Shown here: piece by piece, positions 51,695 through 64,000 of the stretch
Numbering within the stretch: the first letter of the stretch is position 1
How the letters are laid out: the number at the start of each line of letters is the position of its first letter
Assembly (NCBI GenBank): GCA_964057225.1
Contig: CAXKVF010000092.1
Coordinates: 79,473-143,472, forward strand
DNA length: 64,000 bases
Reading direction: 5' to 3'
Source of the DNA: Auanema rhodensis
Lineage: Eukaryota > Nematoda > Chromadorea > Rhabditida > Rhabditidae
Made by a program: the position numbers and the translations under genes
Notes under the pieces: model-generated
Databases searched by the model: none
Seen by the model: the letters and a program-made list of their open reading frames with translations, nothing else
Told to the model about the DNA's origin: nothing

Positions 51695-53302
51695 CAGATG
51701 CGGTTTTCAAAATTAGATTCCCCATGTCCATATTAGTCTAAAAACAAATTTTTATTAATATTGCTTCATGGTAACCATGACTTTGAAATTTACGTGAACT
51801 TTAATTTATGCTAATTAAATGTACACGTGATGTGCACTTGGTATGTAACTCGCTTCACGTGAAAGATAAAGAGATGCGGTTTTCAAAATTAGATTCCCCA
51901 TGTCCATATTAGTCTAAAAACAAATTTTTATTTATATTGGTTCATGGTAACCATGACTTTGAAATTTACGTGAACTTTAATTTATGCTAATTAAATGTAC
52001 ACGTGATGTGCACTTGGTATGTAACTCGCTTCACGTGAAAGATAAAGAGATGCGGTTTTCAAAATTAGATTCCCCATGTCCATATTAGTCTAAAAACAAA
52101 TTTTTATTGATATTGCTTCATGGTAACCATGACTTTGAAATTTACGTGAACTTTAATTTATGCTAATTAAATGTACACGTGATGTGCACTTGGTATGTAA
52201 CTCGCTTCACGTGAAAGATAAAGAGATGCGGTTTTCAAAATTAGATTCCCCATGTCCATATTAGTCTAAAAACAAATTTTTATTGATATTGGTGCATGGT
52301 AACCATGACTTTGAAATTTACGTGAACTTTAATTTATGCTAATTAAATGTACACGTGATGTGCACTTGGTATGTAACTCGCTTCACGTGAAAGATGAAGA
52401 GATGCTGTTTTCAAAATTAGATTCCCCATGTCCATATTAGTCTAAAAACAAAATTTTATTGATATTGGTGCATGGTAACCATGACTTTGAAATTTACGTG
52501 AACTTTAATTTATGCTAATTAAATGTACACGTGATGTGCACTTGGTATGTAACTCGCTTCACGTGAAAGATAAAGAGATGCGGTTTTCAAAATTAGATTC
52601 CCCATGTCCATATTAGTCTAAAAACAAATTTTTATTGATATTGGTGAATGGTAACCATGACTTTGAAATTTACGTGAACTTTAATTTATGCTAATTAAAT
52701 GTACACGTGATGTGCACTTGGTATGTAACTCGCTTCACGTGAAAGATGAAGAGATGCGGTTTTCAAAATTAGATTCCCCATGTCCATATTAGTCTAAAAA
52801 CAAATTTTTATTGATATTGGTGCATGGTAACCATGACTTTGAAATTTACGTGAACTTTAATTTATGCTAATTAAATGTACACGTGATGTGCACTTGGTAT
52901 GTAACTCTCTTCACGTGAAAGATAAAGAGATGCGGTTTTCAAAATTAGATTCCCCATGTCCATATTAGTCTAAAAACAAATTTTTATTGATATTGGTTCA
53001 TGGTAACCATGACTTTGAAATTTACGTGAACTTTAATTTATGCTAATTAAATGTACACGTGATGTGCACTTGGTATGTAACTCGCTTCACGTGAAAGATA
53101 AAGAGATGCGGTTTTCAAAATTAGATTCCCCATGTCCATATTAGTCTAAAAACAAATTTTTATTGATATTGGTTCATGGTAACCATGACTTTGAAATTTA
53201 CGTGAACTTTAATTTATGCTAATTAAATGTACACGTGATGTGCACTTGGTATGTAACTCGCTTCACGTGAAAGATAAAGAGATGCGGTTTTCAAAATTAG
53301 AT

Positions 53303-54357
53303 CCCCCATGTCCATATTAGTCTAAAAACAAATTTTTATTGATATTGGTGCATGGTAACCATGACTTTGAAATTTACGTGAACTTTAATTTATGCTAATT
53401 AAATGTACACGTGATGTGCACTTGGTATGTAACTCGCTTCACGTGAAAGATAAAGAGATGCGGTTTTCAAAATTAGATTCCCCATGTCCATATTAGTCTA
53501 AAAACAAATTTTTATTAATATTGCTTCATGGTAACCATGACTTTGAAATTTACGTGAACTTTAATTTATGCTAATTAAATGTACACGTGATGTGCACTTG
53601 GTATGTAACTCGCTTCACGTGAAAGATAAAGAGATGCGGTTTTCAAAATTAGATTTCCCATGTCCATATTAGTCTAAAAACAAATTTTTATTGATATTGG
53701 TTCATGGTAACCATGACTTTGAAATTTACGTGAACTTTAATTTATGCTAATTAAATGTACACGTGATGTGCACTTGGTATGTAACTCGCTTCACGTGAAA
53801 GATAAAGAGATGCGGTTTTCAAAATTAGATTCCCCATGTCCATATTAGTCTAAAGGAAATTTTCATTGATATTGCTTCATGGTAACCATGACTTTGAAAT
53901 TTACGTGAACTTTAATTTATGCTAATTAAATGTACACGTGATGTGCACTTGGTATGTAACTCGCTTCACGTGAAAGATAAAGAGATGCGGTTTTTAAAAT
54001 TAGATTCCCCATGTCCATATTAGTCTAAAAACAAATTTTTATTGATATTGGTTCATGGTAACCATGACTTTGAAATTTACGTGAACTTTAATTTATGCTA
54101 ATTAAATGTACACGTGATGTGCACTTGGTATGTAACTCGCTTCACGTGAAAGATAAAGAGATGCGGTTTTCAAAATTAGATTCCCCATGTCCATATTAGT
54201 CTAAAAACAAATTTTTATTGATATTGGTTCATGGTAACCATGACTTTGAAATTTACGTGAACTTTAATTTATGCTAATTAAATGTACACGTGATGTGCAC
54301 TTGGTATGTAACTCGCTTCACGTGAAAGATAAAGAGATGCGGTTTTCAAAATTAGAT
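53303..54357 (+). repeat. 6-mer HOR unit, copy 4
   Basis: All six markers are present in order. The 'aaagg' monomer (53855) also has 'tttcattgat' for 'tttattgat'. The following unit (54358-55588) is a seven-monomer hybrid: after its 'aaagg' at 54910 it continues with 'ggtgaatgg', 'gatgaag' and 'aactctcttc' monomers like those at about 52645-53302. Confidence 0.87.
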
Positions 54358-55588
54358 CCCCCATGTCCATATTAGTCTAAAAACAAATTTTTATTGATAT
54401 TGGTGCATGGTAACCATGACTTTGAAATTTACGTGAACTTTAATTTATGCTAATTAAATGTACACGTGATGTGCACTTGGTATGTAACTCGCTTCACGTG
54501 AAAGATAAAGAGATGCGGTTTTCAAAATTAGATTCCCCATGTCCATATTAGTCTAAAAACAAATTTTTATTAATATTGCTTCATGGTAACCATGACTTTG
54601 AAATTTACGTGAACTTTAATTTATGCTAATTAAATGTACACGTGATGTGCACTTGGTATGTAACTCGCTTCACGTGAAAGATAAAGAGATGCGGTTTTCA
54701 AAATTAGATTTCCCATGTCCATATTAGTCTAAAAACAAATTTTTATTGATATTGGTTCATGGTAACCATGACTTTGAAATTTACGTGAACTTTAATTTAT
54801 GCTAATTAAATGTACACGTGATGTGCACTTGGTATGTAACTCGCTTCACGTGAAAGATAAAGAGATGCGGTTTTCAAAATTAGATTCCCCATGTCCATAT
54901 TAGTCTAAAGGAAATTTTTATTGATATTGGTGAATGGTAACCATGACTTTGAAATTTACGTGAACTTTAATTTATGCTAATTAAATGTACACGTGATGTG
55001 CACTTGGTATGTAACTCGCTTCACGTGAAAGATGAAGAGATGCGGTTTTCAAAATTAGATTCCCCATGTCCATATTAGTCTAAAAACAAATTTTTATTGA
55101 TATTGGTGCATGGTAATCATGACTTTGAAATTTACCTGAACTTTAATTTATGCTAATTAAATGTACACGTGATGTGCACTTGGTATGTAACTCTCTTCAC
55201 GTGAAAGATAAAGAGATGCGGTTTTCAAAATTAGATTCCCCATGTCCATATTAGTCTAAAAACAAATTTTTATTGATATTGGTTCATGGTAACCATGACT
55301 TTGAAATTTACGTGAACTTTAATTTATGCTAATTAAATGTACACGTGATGTGCACTTGGTATGTAACTCGCTTCACGTGAAAGATAAAGAGATGCGGTTT
55401 TCAAAATTAGATTCCCCATGTCCATATTAGTCTAAAAACAAATTTTTATTGATATTGGTTCATGGTAACCATGACTTTGAAATTTACGTGAACTTTAATT
55501 TATGCTAATTAAATGTACACGTGATGTGCACTTGGTATGTAACTCGCTTCACGTGAAAGATAAAGAGATGCGGTTTTCAAAATTAGAT

Positions 55589-57522
55589 CCCCCATGTCCA
55601 TATTAGTCTAAAAACAAATTTTTATTGATATTGGTGCATGGTAACCATGACTTTGAAATTTACGTGAACTTTAATTTATGCTAATTAAATGTACACGTGA
55701 TGTGCACTTGGTATGTAACTCGCTTCACGTGAAAGATAAAGAGATGCGGTTTTCAAAATTAGATTCCCCATGTCCATATTAGTCTAAAAACAAATTTTTA
55801 TTAATATTGCTTCATGGTAACCATGACTTTGAAATTTACGTGAACTTTAATTTATGCTAATTAAATGTACACGTGATGTGCACTTGGTATGTAACTCGCT
55901 TCACGTGAAAGATAAAGAGATGCGGTTTTCAAAATTAGATTTCCCATGTCCATATTAGTCTAAAAACAAATTTTTATTGATATTGGTTCATGGTAACCAT
56001 GACTTTGAAATTTACGTGAACTTTAATTTATGCTAATTAAATGTACACGTGATGTGCACTTGGTATGTAACTCGCTTCACGTGAAAGATAAAGAGATGCG
56101 GTTTTCAAAATTAGATTCCCCATGTCCATATTAGTCTAAAGGAAATTTTTATTGATATTGCTTCATGGTAACCATGACTTTGAAATTTACGTGAACTTTA
56201 ATTTATGCTAATTAAATGTACACGTGATGTGCACTTGGTATGTAACTCGCTTCACGTGAAAGATAAAGAGATGCGGTTTTCAAAATTAGATTCCCCATGT
56301 CCATATTAGTCTAAAAACAAATTTTTATTGATATTGGTGCATGGTAACCATGACTTTGAAAGTTACGTGAACTTTAATTTATGCTAATTAAATGTACACG
56401 TGATGTGCACTTGGTATGTAACTCGCTTCACGTGAAAGATAAAGAGATGCGGTTTTCAAAATTAGATTCCCCATGTCCATATTAGTCTAAAAACAAATTT
56501 TTATTGATATTGGTTCATGGTAACCATGACTTTGAAATTTACGTGAACTTTAATTTATGCTAATTAAATGTACACGTGATGTGCACTTGGTATGTAACTC
56601 GCTTCACGTGAAAGATAAAGAGATGCGGTTTTCAAAATTAGATTCCCCATGTCCATATTAGTCTAAAAACAAATTTTTATTGATATTGCTTCATGGTAAC
56701 CATGACTTTGAAATTTACGTGAACTTTAATTTATGCTAATTAAATGTACACGTGATGTGCACTTGGTATGTAACTCGCTTCACGTGAAAGATAAAGAGAT
56801 GCGGTTTTCAAAATTAGATTCCCCATGTCCATATTAGTCTAAAAACAAATTTTTATTGATATTGGTTCATGGTAACCATGACTTTGAAATTTACGTGAAC
56901 TTTAATTTATGCTAATTAAATGTACACGTGATGTGCACTTGGTATGTAACTCGCTTCACGTGAAAGATAAAGAGATGCGGTTTTCAAAATTAGATTCCCC
57001 ATGTCCATATTAGTCTAAAGGAAATTTTTATTGATATTGCTTCATGGTAACCATGACTTTGAAATTTACGTGAACTTTAATTTATGCTAATTAAATGTAC
57101 ACGTGATGTGCACTTGGTATGTAACTCGCTTCACGTGAAAGATAAAGAGATGCGGTTTTTAAAATTAGATTCCCCATGTCCATATTAGTCTAAAAACAAA
57201 TTTTTATTGATATTGGTTCATGGTAACCATGACTTTGAAATTTACGTGAACTTTAATTTATGCTAATTAAATGTACACGTGATGTGCACTTGGTATGTAA
57301 CTCGCTTCACGTGAAAGATAAAGAGATGCGGTTTTCAAAATTAGATTCCCCATGTCCATATTAGTCTAAAAACAAATTTTTATTGATATTGGTTCATGGT
57401 AACCATGACTTTGAAATTTACGTGAACTTTAATTTATGCTAATTAAATGTACACGTGATGTGCACTTGGTATGTAACTCGCTTCACGTGAAAGATAAAGA
57501 GATGCGGTTTTCAAAATTAGAT
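55589..57522 (+). repeat. 11-mer hybrid HOR unit with two 'aaagg' monomers
   Basis: The unit begins like the 6-mer ('gatccccc', 'attaat', 'gatttccc', 'aaagg' at 56141). It then inserts monomers including one with G at offset 94, and reaches a second 'aaagg' at 57020 followed by 'ggtttttaaaa'. Length is 11 x 176 minus 2. It looks like two 6-mer units fused around inserted monomers. Confidence 0.75.
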
Positions 57523-58202
57523 CCCCCATGTCCATATTAGTCTAAAAACAAATTTTTATTGATATTGGTGCATGGTAACCATGACTTTGAAATTTACGTG
57601 AACTTTAATTTATGCTAATTAAATGTACACGTGATGTGCACTTGGTATGTAACTCGCTTCACGTGAAAGATAAAGAGATGCGGTTTTCAAAATTAGATTC
57701 CCCATGTCCATATTAGTCTAAAAACAAATTTTTATTAATATTGCTTCATGGTAACCATGACTTTGAAATTTACGTGAACTTTAATTTATGCTAATTAAAT
57801 GTACACGTGATGTGCACTTGGTATGTAACTCGCTTCACGTGAAAGATAAAGAGATGCGGTTTTCAAAATTAGATTTCCCATGTCCATATTAGTCTAAAAA
57901 CAAATTTTTATTGATATTGGTTCATGGTAACCATGACTTTGAAATTTACGTGAACTTTAATTTATGCTAATTAAATGTACACGTGATGTGCACTTGGTAT
58001 GTAACTCGCTTCACGTGAAAGATAAAGAGATGCGGTTTTCAAAATTAGATTCCCCATGTCCATATTAGTCTAAAAACAAATTTTTATTAATATTGCTTCA
58101 TGGTAACCATGACTTTGAAATTTACGTGAACTTTAATTTATGCTAATTAAATGTACACGTGATGTGCACTTGGTATGTAACTCGCTTCACGTGAAAGATA
58201 AA

Positions 58203-59082
58203 CAGATGCGGTTTTCAAAATTAGATTCCCCATGTCCATATTAGTCTAAAAACAAATTTTTATTGATATTGGTTCATGGTAACCATGACTTTGAAATTTA
58301 CGTGAACTTTAATTTATGCTAATTAAATGTACACGTGATGTGCACTTGGTATGTAACTCGCTTCACGTGAAAGATAAAGAGATGCGGTTTTCAAAATTAG
58401 ATTCCCCATGTCCATATTAGTCTAAAAACAAATTTTTATTGATATTGCTTCATGGTAACCATGACTTTGAAATTTACGTGAACTTTAATTTATGCTAATT
58501 AAATGTACACGTGATGTGCACTTGGTATGTAACTCGCTTCACGTGAAAGATAAAGAGATGCGGTTTTCAAAATTAGATTTCCCATGTCCATATTAGTCTA
58601 AAAACAAATTTTTATTGATATTGGTTCATGGTAACCATGACTTTGAAATTTACGTGAACTTTAATTTATGCTAATTAAATGTACACGTGATGTGCACTTG
58701 GTATGTAACTCGCTTCACGTGAAAGATAAAGAGATGCGGTTTTCAAAATTAGATTCCCCATGTCCATATTAGTCTAAAAACAAATTTTTATTAATATTGC
58801 TTCATGGTAACCATGACTTTGAAATTTACGTGAACTTTAATTTATGCTAATTAAATGTACACGTGATGTGCACTTGGTATGTAACTCGCTTCACGTGAAA
58901 GATAAAGAGATGCGGTTTTCAAAATTAGATTCCCCATGTCCATATTAGTCTAAAAACAAATTTTTATTGATATTGGTTCATGGTAACCATGACTTTGAAA
59001 TTTACGTGAACTTTAATTTATGCTAATTAAATGTACACGTGATGTGCACTTGGTATGTAACTCGCTTCACGTGAAAGATAAA
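58203..59082 (+). repeat. 5-mer HOR (880 bp), distant unit
   Basis: 'gataaacag' at 58203 and 59083 flanks the same monomer order as the 49935-51694 pair. It lies about 6.5 kb away, with 6-mer and hybrid units between, so 5-mer and 6-mer blocks are interleaved. Confidence 0.78.
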
Positions 59083-59821
59083 CAGATGCGGTTTTCAAAA
59101 TTAGATTCCCCATGTCCATATTAGTCTAAAAACAAATTTTTATTAATATTGCTTCATGGTAACCATGACTTTGAAATTTACGTGAACTTTAATTTATGCT
59201 AATTAAATGTACACGTGATGTGCACTTGGTATGTAACTCGCTTCACGTGAAAGATAAAGAGATGCGGTTTTCAAAATTAGATTCCCCATGTCCATATTAG
59301 TCTAAAAACAAATTTTTATTGATATTGCTTCATGGTAACCATGACTTTGAAATTTACGTGAACTTTAATTTATGCTAATTAAATGTACACGTGATGTGCA
59401 CTTGGTATGTAACTCGCTTCACGTGAAAGATAAAGAGATGCGGTTTTCAAAATTAGATTCCCCATGTCCATATTAGTCTAAAAACAAATTTTTATTGATA
59501 TTGGTTCTTGGTAACCATGACTTTGAAATTTACGTGAACTTTAATTTATGCTAATTAAATGTACACGTGATGTGCACTTGGTATGTAACTCGCTTCACGT
59601 GAAAGATAAAGAGATGCGGTTTTCAAAATTAGATTCCCCATGTCCATATTAGTCTAAAAACAAATTTTTATTGATATTGGTTCATGGTAACCATGACTTT
59701 GAAATTTACGTGAACTTTAATTTATGCTAATTAAATGTACACGTGATGTGCACTTGGTATGTAACTCGCTTCACGTGAAAGATAAAGAGATGCGGTTTTT
59801 AAAATTAGATTCCCCATGTCC

Positions 59822-59845
59822 ATATTAGTCTAAAAAAAATTTTTA
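59822..59845 (+). other. 1-bp deletion variant with A8 tract
   Basis: The usual A5-C-A3 tract reads as eight A ('ctaaaaaaaattttt'), one base short, in a monomer that also has 'ggtttttaaaa'. The same combination recurs at about 61767-61774, where 'ttttcattg' is added. Loss of the central C lengthens the pure A-tract. Confidence 0.9.
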
Positions 59846-60689
59846 TTGATATTGGTTCATGGTAACCATGACTTTGAAATTTACGTGAACTTTAATTTAT
59901 GCTAATTAAATGTACACGTGATGTGCACTTGGTATGTAACTCGCTTCACGTGAAAGATAAAGAGATGCGGTTTTCAAAATTAGATTCCCCATGTCCATAT
60001 TAGTCTAAAAACAAATTTTTATTGATATTGGTGCATGGTAACCATGACTTTGAAATTTACGTGAACTTTAATTTATGCTAATTAAATGTACACGTGATGT
60101 GCACTTGGTATGTAACTCGCTTCACGTGAAAGATAAAGAGATGCGGTTTTCAAAATTAGATTCCCCATGTCCATATTAGTCTAAAAACAAATTTTTATTG
60201 ATATTGGTTCATGGTAACCATGACTTTGAAATTTACGTGAACTTTAATATATGCTAATTAAATGTACACGTGATGTGCACTTGGTATGTAACTCGCTTCA
60301 CGTGAAAGATAAAGAGATGCGGTTTTCAAAATTAGATTCCCCATGTCCATATTAGTCTAAAAACAAATTTTTATTGATATTGGTTCATGGTAACCATGAC
60401 TTTGAAATTTACGTGAACTTTAATTTATGCTAATTAAATGTACACGTGATGTGCACTTGGTATGTAACTCGCTTCACGTGAAAGATAAAGAGATGCAGTT
60501 TTCAAAATTAGATTCCCCATGTCCATATTAGTCTAAAAACAAATTTTTATTGATATTGGTTCATGGTAACCATGACTTTGAAATTTACGTGAACTTTAAT
60601 TTATGCTAATTAAATGTACACGTGATGTGCACTTGGTATGTAACTCGCTTCACGTGAAAGATAAAGAGATGCGGTTTTCAAAATTAGAT

Positions 60690-62624
60690 CCCCCATGTCC
60701 ATATTAGTCTAAAAACAAATTTTTATTGATATTGGTGCATGGTAACCATGACTTTGAAATTTACGTGAACTTTAATTTATGCTAATTAAATGTACACGTG
60801 ATGTGCACTTGGTATGTAACTCGCTTCACGTGAAAGATAAAGAGATGCGGTATTCAAAATTAGATTCCCCATGTCCATATTAGTCTAAAAACAAATTTTT
60901 ATTGATATTGGTTCATGGTAACCATGACTTTGAAATTTACGTGAACTTTAATATATGCTAATTAAATGTACACGTGATGTGCACTTGGTATGTAACTCGC
61001 TTCACGTGAAAGATAAAGAGATGCGGTTTTCAAAATTAGATTCCCCATGTCCATATTAGTCTAAAAACAAATTTTTATTGATATTGGTTCATGGTAACCA
61101 TGACTTTGAAATTTACGTGAACTTTAATTTATGCTAATTAAATGTACACGTGATGTGCACTTGGTATGTAACTCGCTTCACGTGAAAGATAAAGAGATGC
61201 GGTTTTCAAAATTAGATTCCCCATGTCCATATTAGTCTAAAAACAAATTTTTATTGATATTGCTTCATGGTAACCATGACTTTGAAATTTACGTGAACTT
61301 TAATTTATGCTAATTAAATGTACACGTGATGTGCACTTGGTATGTAACTCGCTTCACGTGAAAGATAAAGAGATGCGGTTTTCAAAATTAGATTCCCCAT
61401 GTCCATATTAGTCTAAAAACAAATTTTTATTGATATTGGTTCTTGGTAACCATGACTTTGAAATTTACGTGAACTTTAATTTATGCTAATTAAATGTACA
61501 CGTGATGTGCACTTGGTATGTAACTCGCTTCACGTGAAAGATAAAGAGATGCGGTTTTCAAAATTAGATTCCCCATGTCCATATTAGTCTAAAAACAAAT
61601 TTTTATTGATATTGGTTCATGGTAACCATGACTTTGAAATTTACGTGAACTTTAATTTATGCTAATTAAATGTACACGTGATGTGCACTTGGTATGTAAC
61701 TCGCTTCACGTGAAAGATAAAGAGATGCGGTTTTTAAAATTAGATTCCCCATGTCCATATTAGTCTAAAAAAAATTTTCATTGATATTGGTTCATGGTAA
61801 CCATGACTTTGAAATTTACGTGAACTTTAATTTATGCTAATTAAATGTACACGTGATGTGCACTTGGTATGTAACTCGCTTCACGTGAAAGATAAAGAGA
61901 TGCGGTTTTCAAAATTAGATTCCCCATGTCCATATTAGTCTAAAAACAAATTTTTATTGATATTGGTGCATGGTAACCATGACTTTGAAATTTACGTGAA
62001 CTTTAATTTATGCTAATTAAATGTACACGTGATGTGCACTTGGTATGTAACTCGCTTCACGTGAAAGATAAAGAGATGCGGTTTTCAAAATTAGATTCCC
62101 CATGTCCATATTAGTCTAAAAACAAATTTTTATTGATATTGGTTCATGGTAACCATGACTTTGAAATTTACGTGAACTTTAATATATGCTAATTAAATGT
62201 ACACGTGATGTGCACTTGGTATGTAACTCGCTTCACGTGAAAGATAAAGAGATGCGGTTTTCAAAATTAGATTCCCCATGTCCATATTAGTCTAAAAACA
62301 AATTTTTATTGATATTGGTTCATGGTAACCATGACTTTGAAATTTACGTGAACTTTAATTTATGCTAATTAAATGTACACGTGATGTGCACTTGGTATGT
62401 AACTCGCTTCACGTGAAAGATAAAGAGATGCGGTTTTCAAAATTAGATTCCCCATGTCCATATTAGTCTAAAAACAAATTTTTATTGATATTGGTTCATG
62501 GTAACCATGACTTTGAAATTTACGTGAACTTTAATTTATGCTAATTAAATGTACACGTGATGTGCACTTGGTATGTAACTCGCTTCACGTGAAAGATAAA
62601 GAGATGCGGTTTTCAAAATTAGAT
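60690..62624 (+). repeat. 11-mer spaced interval between 'gatccccc' anchors
   Basis: Anchors at 60690 and 62625 are 1935 bp apart (11 x 176 minus 1). The interval contains 'ggtattc' at about 60851, 'tttaatatatgct' at about 60953 and 62184 (also at about 60249), 'ggttcttgg' at about 61439 (also at about 59505) and the A8 monomer. Repetition of these markers from 59.5-60.7 kb indicates an 11-mer duplication of about 1.93 kb. Confidence 0.68.
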
Positions 62625-63504
62625 CCCCCATGTCCATATTAGTCTAAAAACAAATTTTTATTGATATTGGTGCATGGTAACCATGACTTTGAAATTTACG
62701 TGAACTTTAATTTATGCTAATTAAATGTACACGTGATGTGCACTTGGTATGTAACTCGCTTCACGTGAAAGATAAAGAGATGCGGTTTTCAAAATTAGAT
62801 TCCCCATGTCCATATTAGTCTAAAAACAAATTTTTATTGATATTGGTTCATGGTAACCATGACTTTGAAATTTACGTGAACTTTAATTTATGCTAATTAA
62901 ATGTACACGTGATGTGCACTTGGTATGTAACTCGCTTCACGTGAAAGATAAAGAGATGCGGTTTTCAAAATTAGATCCCCCATGTCCATATTAGTCTAAA
63001 AACAAATTTTTATTGATATTGGTGCATGGTAACCATGACTTTGAAATTTACGTGAACTTTAATTTATGCTAATTAAATGTACACGTGATGTGCACTTGGT
63101 ATGTAACTCGCTTCACGTGAAAGATAAAGAGATGCGGTTTTCAAAATTAGATTCCCCATGTCCATATTAGTCTAAAAACAAATTTTTATTGATATTGGTT
63201 CATGGTAACCATGACTTTGAAATTTACGTGAACTTTAATTTATGCTAATTAAATGTACACGTGATGTGCACTTGGTATGTAACTCGCTTCACGTGAAAGA
63301 TAAAGAGATGCGGTTTTCAAAATTAGATCCCCCATGTCCATATTAGTCTAAAAACAAATTTTTATTGATATTGGTGCATGGTAACCATGACTTTGAAATT
63401 TACGTGAACTTTAATTTATGCTAATTAAATGTACACGTGATGTGCACTTGGTATGTAACTCGCTTCACGTGAAAGATAAAGAGATGCGGTACTCAAAATT
63501 AGAT
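62625..63504 (+). repeat. Dimeric HOR (352 bp)
   Basis: 'gatccccc' monomers with G at offset 71 alternate with 'gattcccc' monomers with T at offset 71. Anchors are at 62625, 62977 and 63329, exactly 352 bp apart. The alternation ends at the 'ggtactcaaaattagattcctc' type monomer near 63490. Confidence 0.83.
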
Positions 63505-64000
63505 TCCTCATGTCCATATTAGTCTAAAAACAAATTTTTATTGATATTGGTTCATGGTAACCATGACTTTGAAATTTACGTGAACTTTAATTTATGCTAA
63601 TTAAATGTACACGTGATGTGCACTTGGTATGTAACTCGCTTCACGTGAAAGATAAAGAGATGCGGTTTTCAAAATTAGATTCCCCATGTCCATATTAGTC
63701 TAAAAACAAATTTTTATTGATATTGGTTCATGGTAACCATGACTTTGAAATTTACGTGAACTTTAATTTATGCTAATTAAATGTACACGTGATGTGCACT
63801 TGGTATGTAACTCGCTTCACGTGAAAGATAAAGAGATGCGGTTTTGAAAATTAGATTCCCCATGTCCATATTAGTCTAAAAACAAATTTTTATTGATATT
63901 GGTTCATGGTAACCATGACTTTGAAATTTACGTGAACTTTAATTTATGCTAATTAAATGTACACGTGATGTGCACTTGGTATGTAACTCGCTTCACGTGA

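Larger units (their letters stand above)
1..64000. repeat. 176-bp tandem satellite array filling the whole window
   Basis: Every base belongs to head-to-tail copies of one 176-bp unit. About 61.6 kb is in the direct orientation and 2 x 1196 bp is inverted. Counting 'agatgcgg' starts gives 39 complete monomers in 1-7013, 9 in 8422-10047, 3 in 11456-12004 and 294 in 12099-63833, plus partial units at breakpoints and at the right end. The two inverted blocks add about 6.6 monomers each. Both ends of the window lie inside the array, so its true length is unknown. 176 is not a multiple of 3 and all frames meet stop codons, so the array has no coding capacity. The monomer length, near a nucleosome plus linker, the homogeneity and the HOR structure are typical of eukaryotic centromeric or pericentromeric satellites. 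That role is inferred. I cannot name the family or species. Confidence 0.98.
12099..64000 (+). repeat. Regular direct array (294 full monomers plus 167 bp)
   Basis: All monomers share one orientation. Distance 12099-63834 is 51735 bp, equal to 294 x 176 minus 9. The net minus 9 is fully explained by the indels I found: one deletion near 24790, seven 'aaagg' forms, two 'taaaaaaaattt' forms, and one insertion near 44305. This argues that no other length change was missed unless compensated. Variation is otherwise by substitution, and shared substitutions recur at exact multiples of 176. The stretch contains no gene, no transposon and no unique sequence. Confidence 0.96.

Noticed and set aside
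1-64000. Protein-coding reading frames
   Set aside because: Any open frame is a by-product of the repeat. The 176-bp unit shifts frame each time and stops occur in all frames; no frame shows codon structure.
1-64000. CRISPR-like array
   Set aside because: Repeats are contiguous 176-bp units without unique spacers, and both orientations occur.
1-64000. Telomeric repeats
   Set aside because: No tandem TTAGGG or TTTAGGG runs are present.
1-64000. Assignment to a named satellite family or species
   Set aside because: Families with similar unit lengths exist in plants and animals, but I do not recognise this monomer and cannot search. A BLASTN or satellite-database search with the consensus would decide.

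Overview
This 64 kb window is one uninterrupted block of tandem satellite DNA. I see no gene, RNA gene, transposon, CRISPR array or unique sequence in it. The basic unit is a 176-bp monomer, about 32% G+C (57 of 176 bases in the hand-derived consensus). I number it from the 'agatgcgg' at base 1. Monomers are nearly identical, usually differing by zero to a few substitutions. Such an array of nucleosome-length, highly homogenised repeats points to a eukaryotic chromosome, most likely a centromeric or other heterochromatic satellite in a gap-free long-read assembly. I do not recognise the satellite family and cannot name the organism. A centromeric role is inference.

Layout. (1) Bases 1-12098 are structurally disturbed. 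They hold all fourteen copies of a 21-bp internal duplication, one 2-bp insertion, two inverted blocks (7139-8334 and 10173-11368) and one truncated monomer (12005-12098). (2) Bases 12099-64000 are very regular: 294 complete monomers in one orientation plus a 167-bp partial one at the end, with only eleven 1-bp indels that I could find. The arithmetic closes exactly: 294 x 176 minus a net 9 bases equals the distance from 12099 to 63834. In this part shared substitutions recur at exact multiples of 176 bp, which shows higher-order repeats (HORs): copies of 13 and 18 monomers at about 15.7-23.5 kb, 8- and 12-monomer spacings at about 30.9-38.3 kb, a 9-monomer spacing at 39.4-41 kb, a 6-monomer unit of 1055 bp and a 5-monomer unit of 880 bp at 44.3-59 kb, and a dimer of 352 bp at 62.6-63.5 kb.

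The most notable structure is at 5.5-11.4 kb. A 1196-bp inverted copy of 5535-6730 sits at 7139-8334 and is flanked on both sides by the same 36 bp (7103-7138 and 8335-8370). The event was then included in a 3034-bp tandem duplication, so an essentially identical copy lies exactly 3034 bp further on. The order of events can be read: inverted templated insertion first, unequal exchange second, then private substitutions at 8161 and 10434.

Within each monomer the conspicuous elements are three ACGTG cores at offsets 97, 130 and 162 (two of them full CACGTG), a 13-bp dyad at 72-84, a 7-bp-arm inverted repeat at 105-124, and an A/T-tract at 45-57. What these do, if anything, is not known from the sequence.
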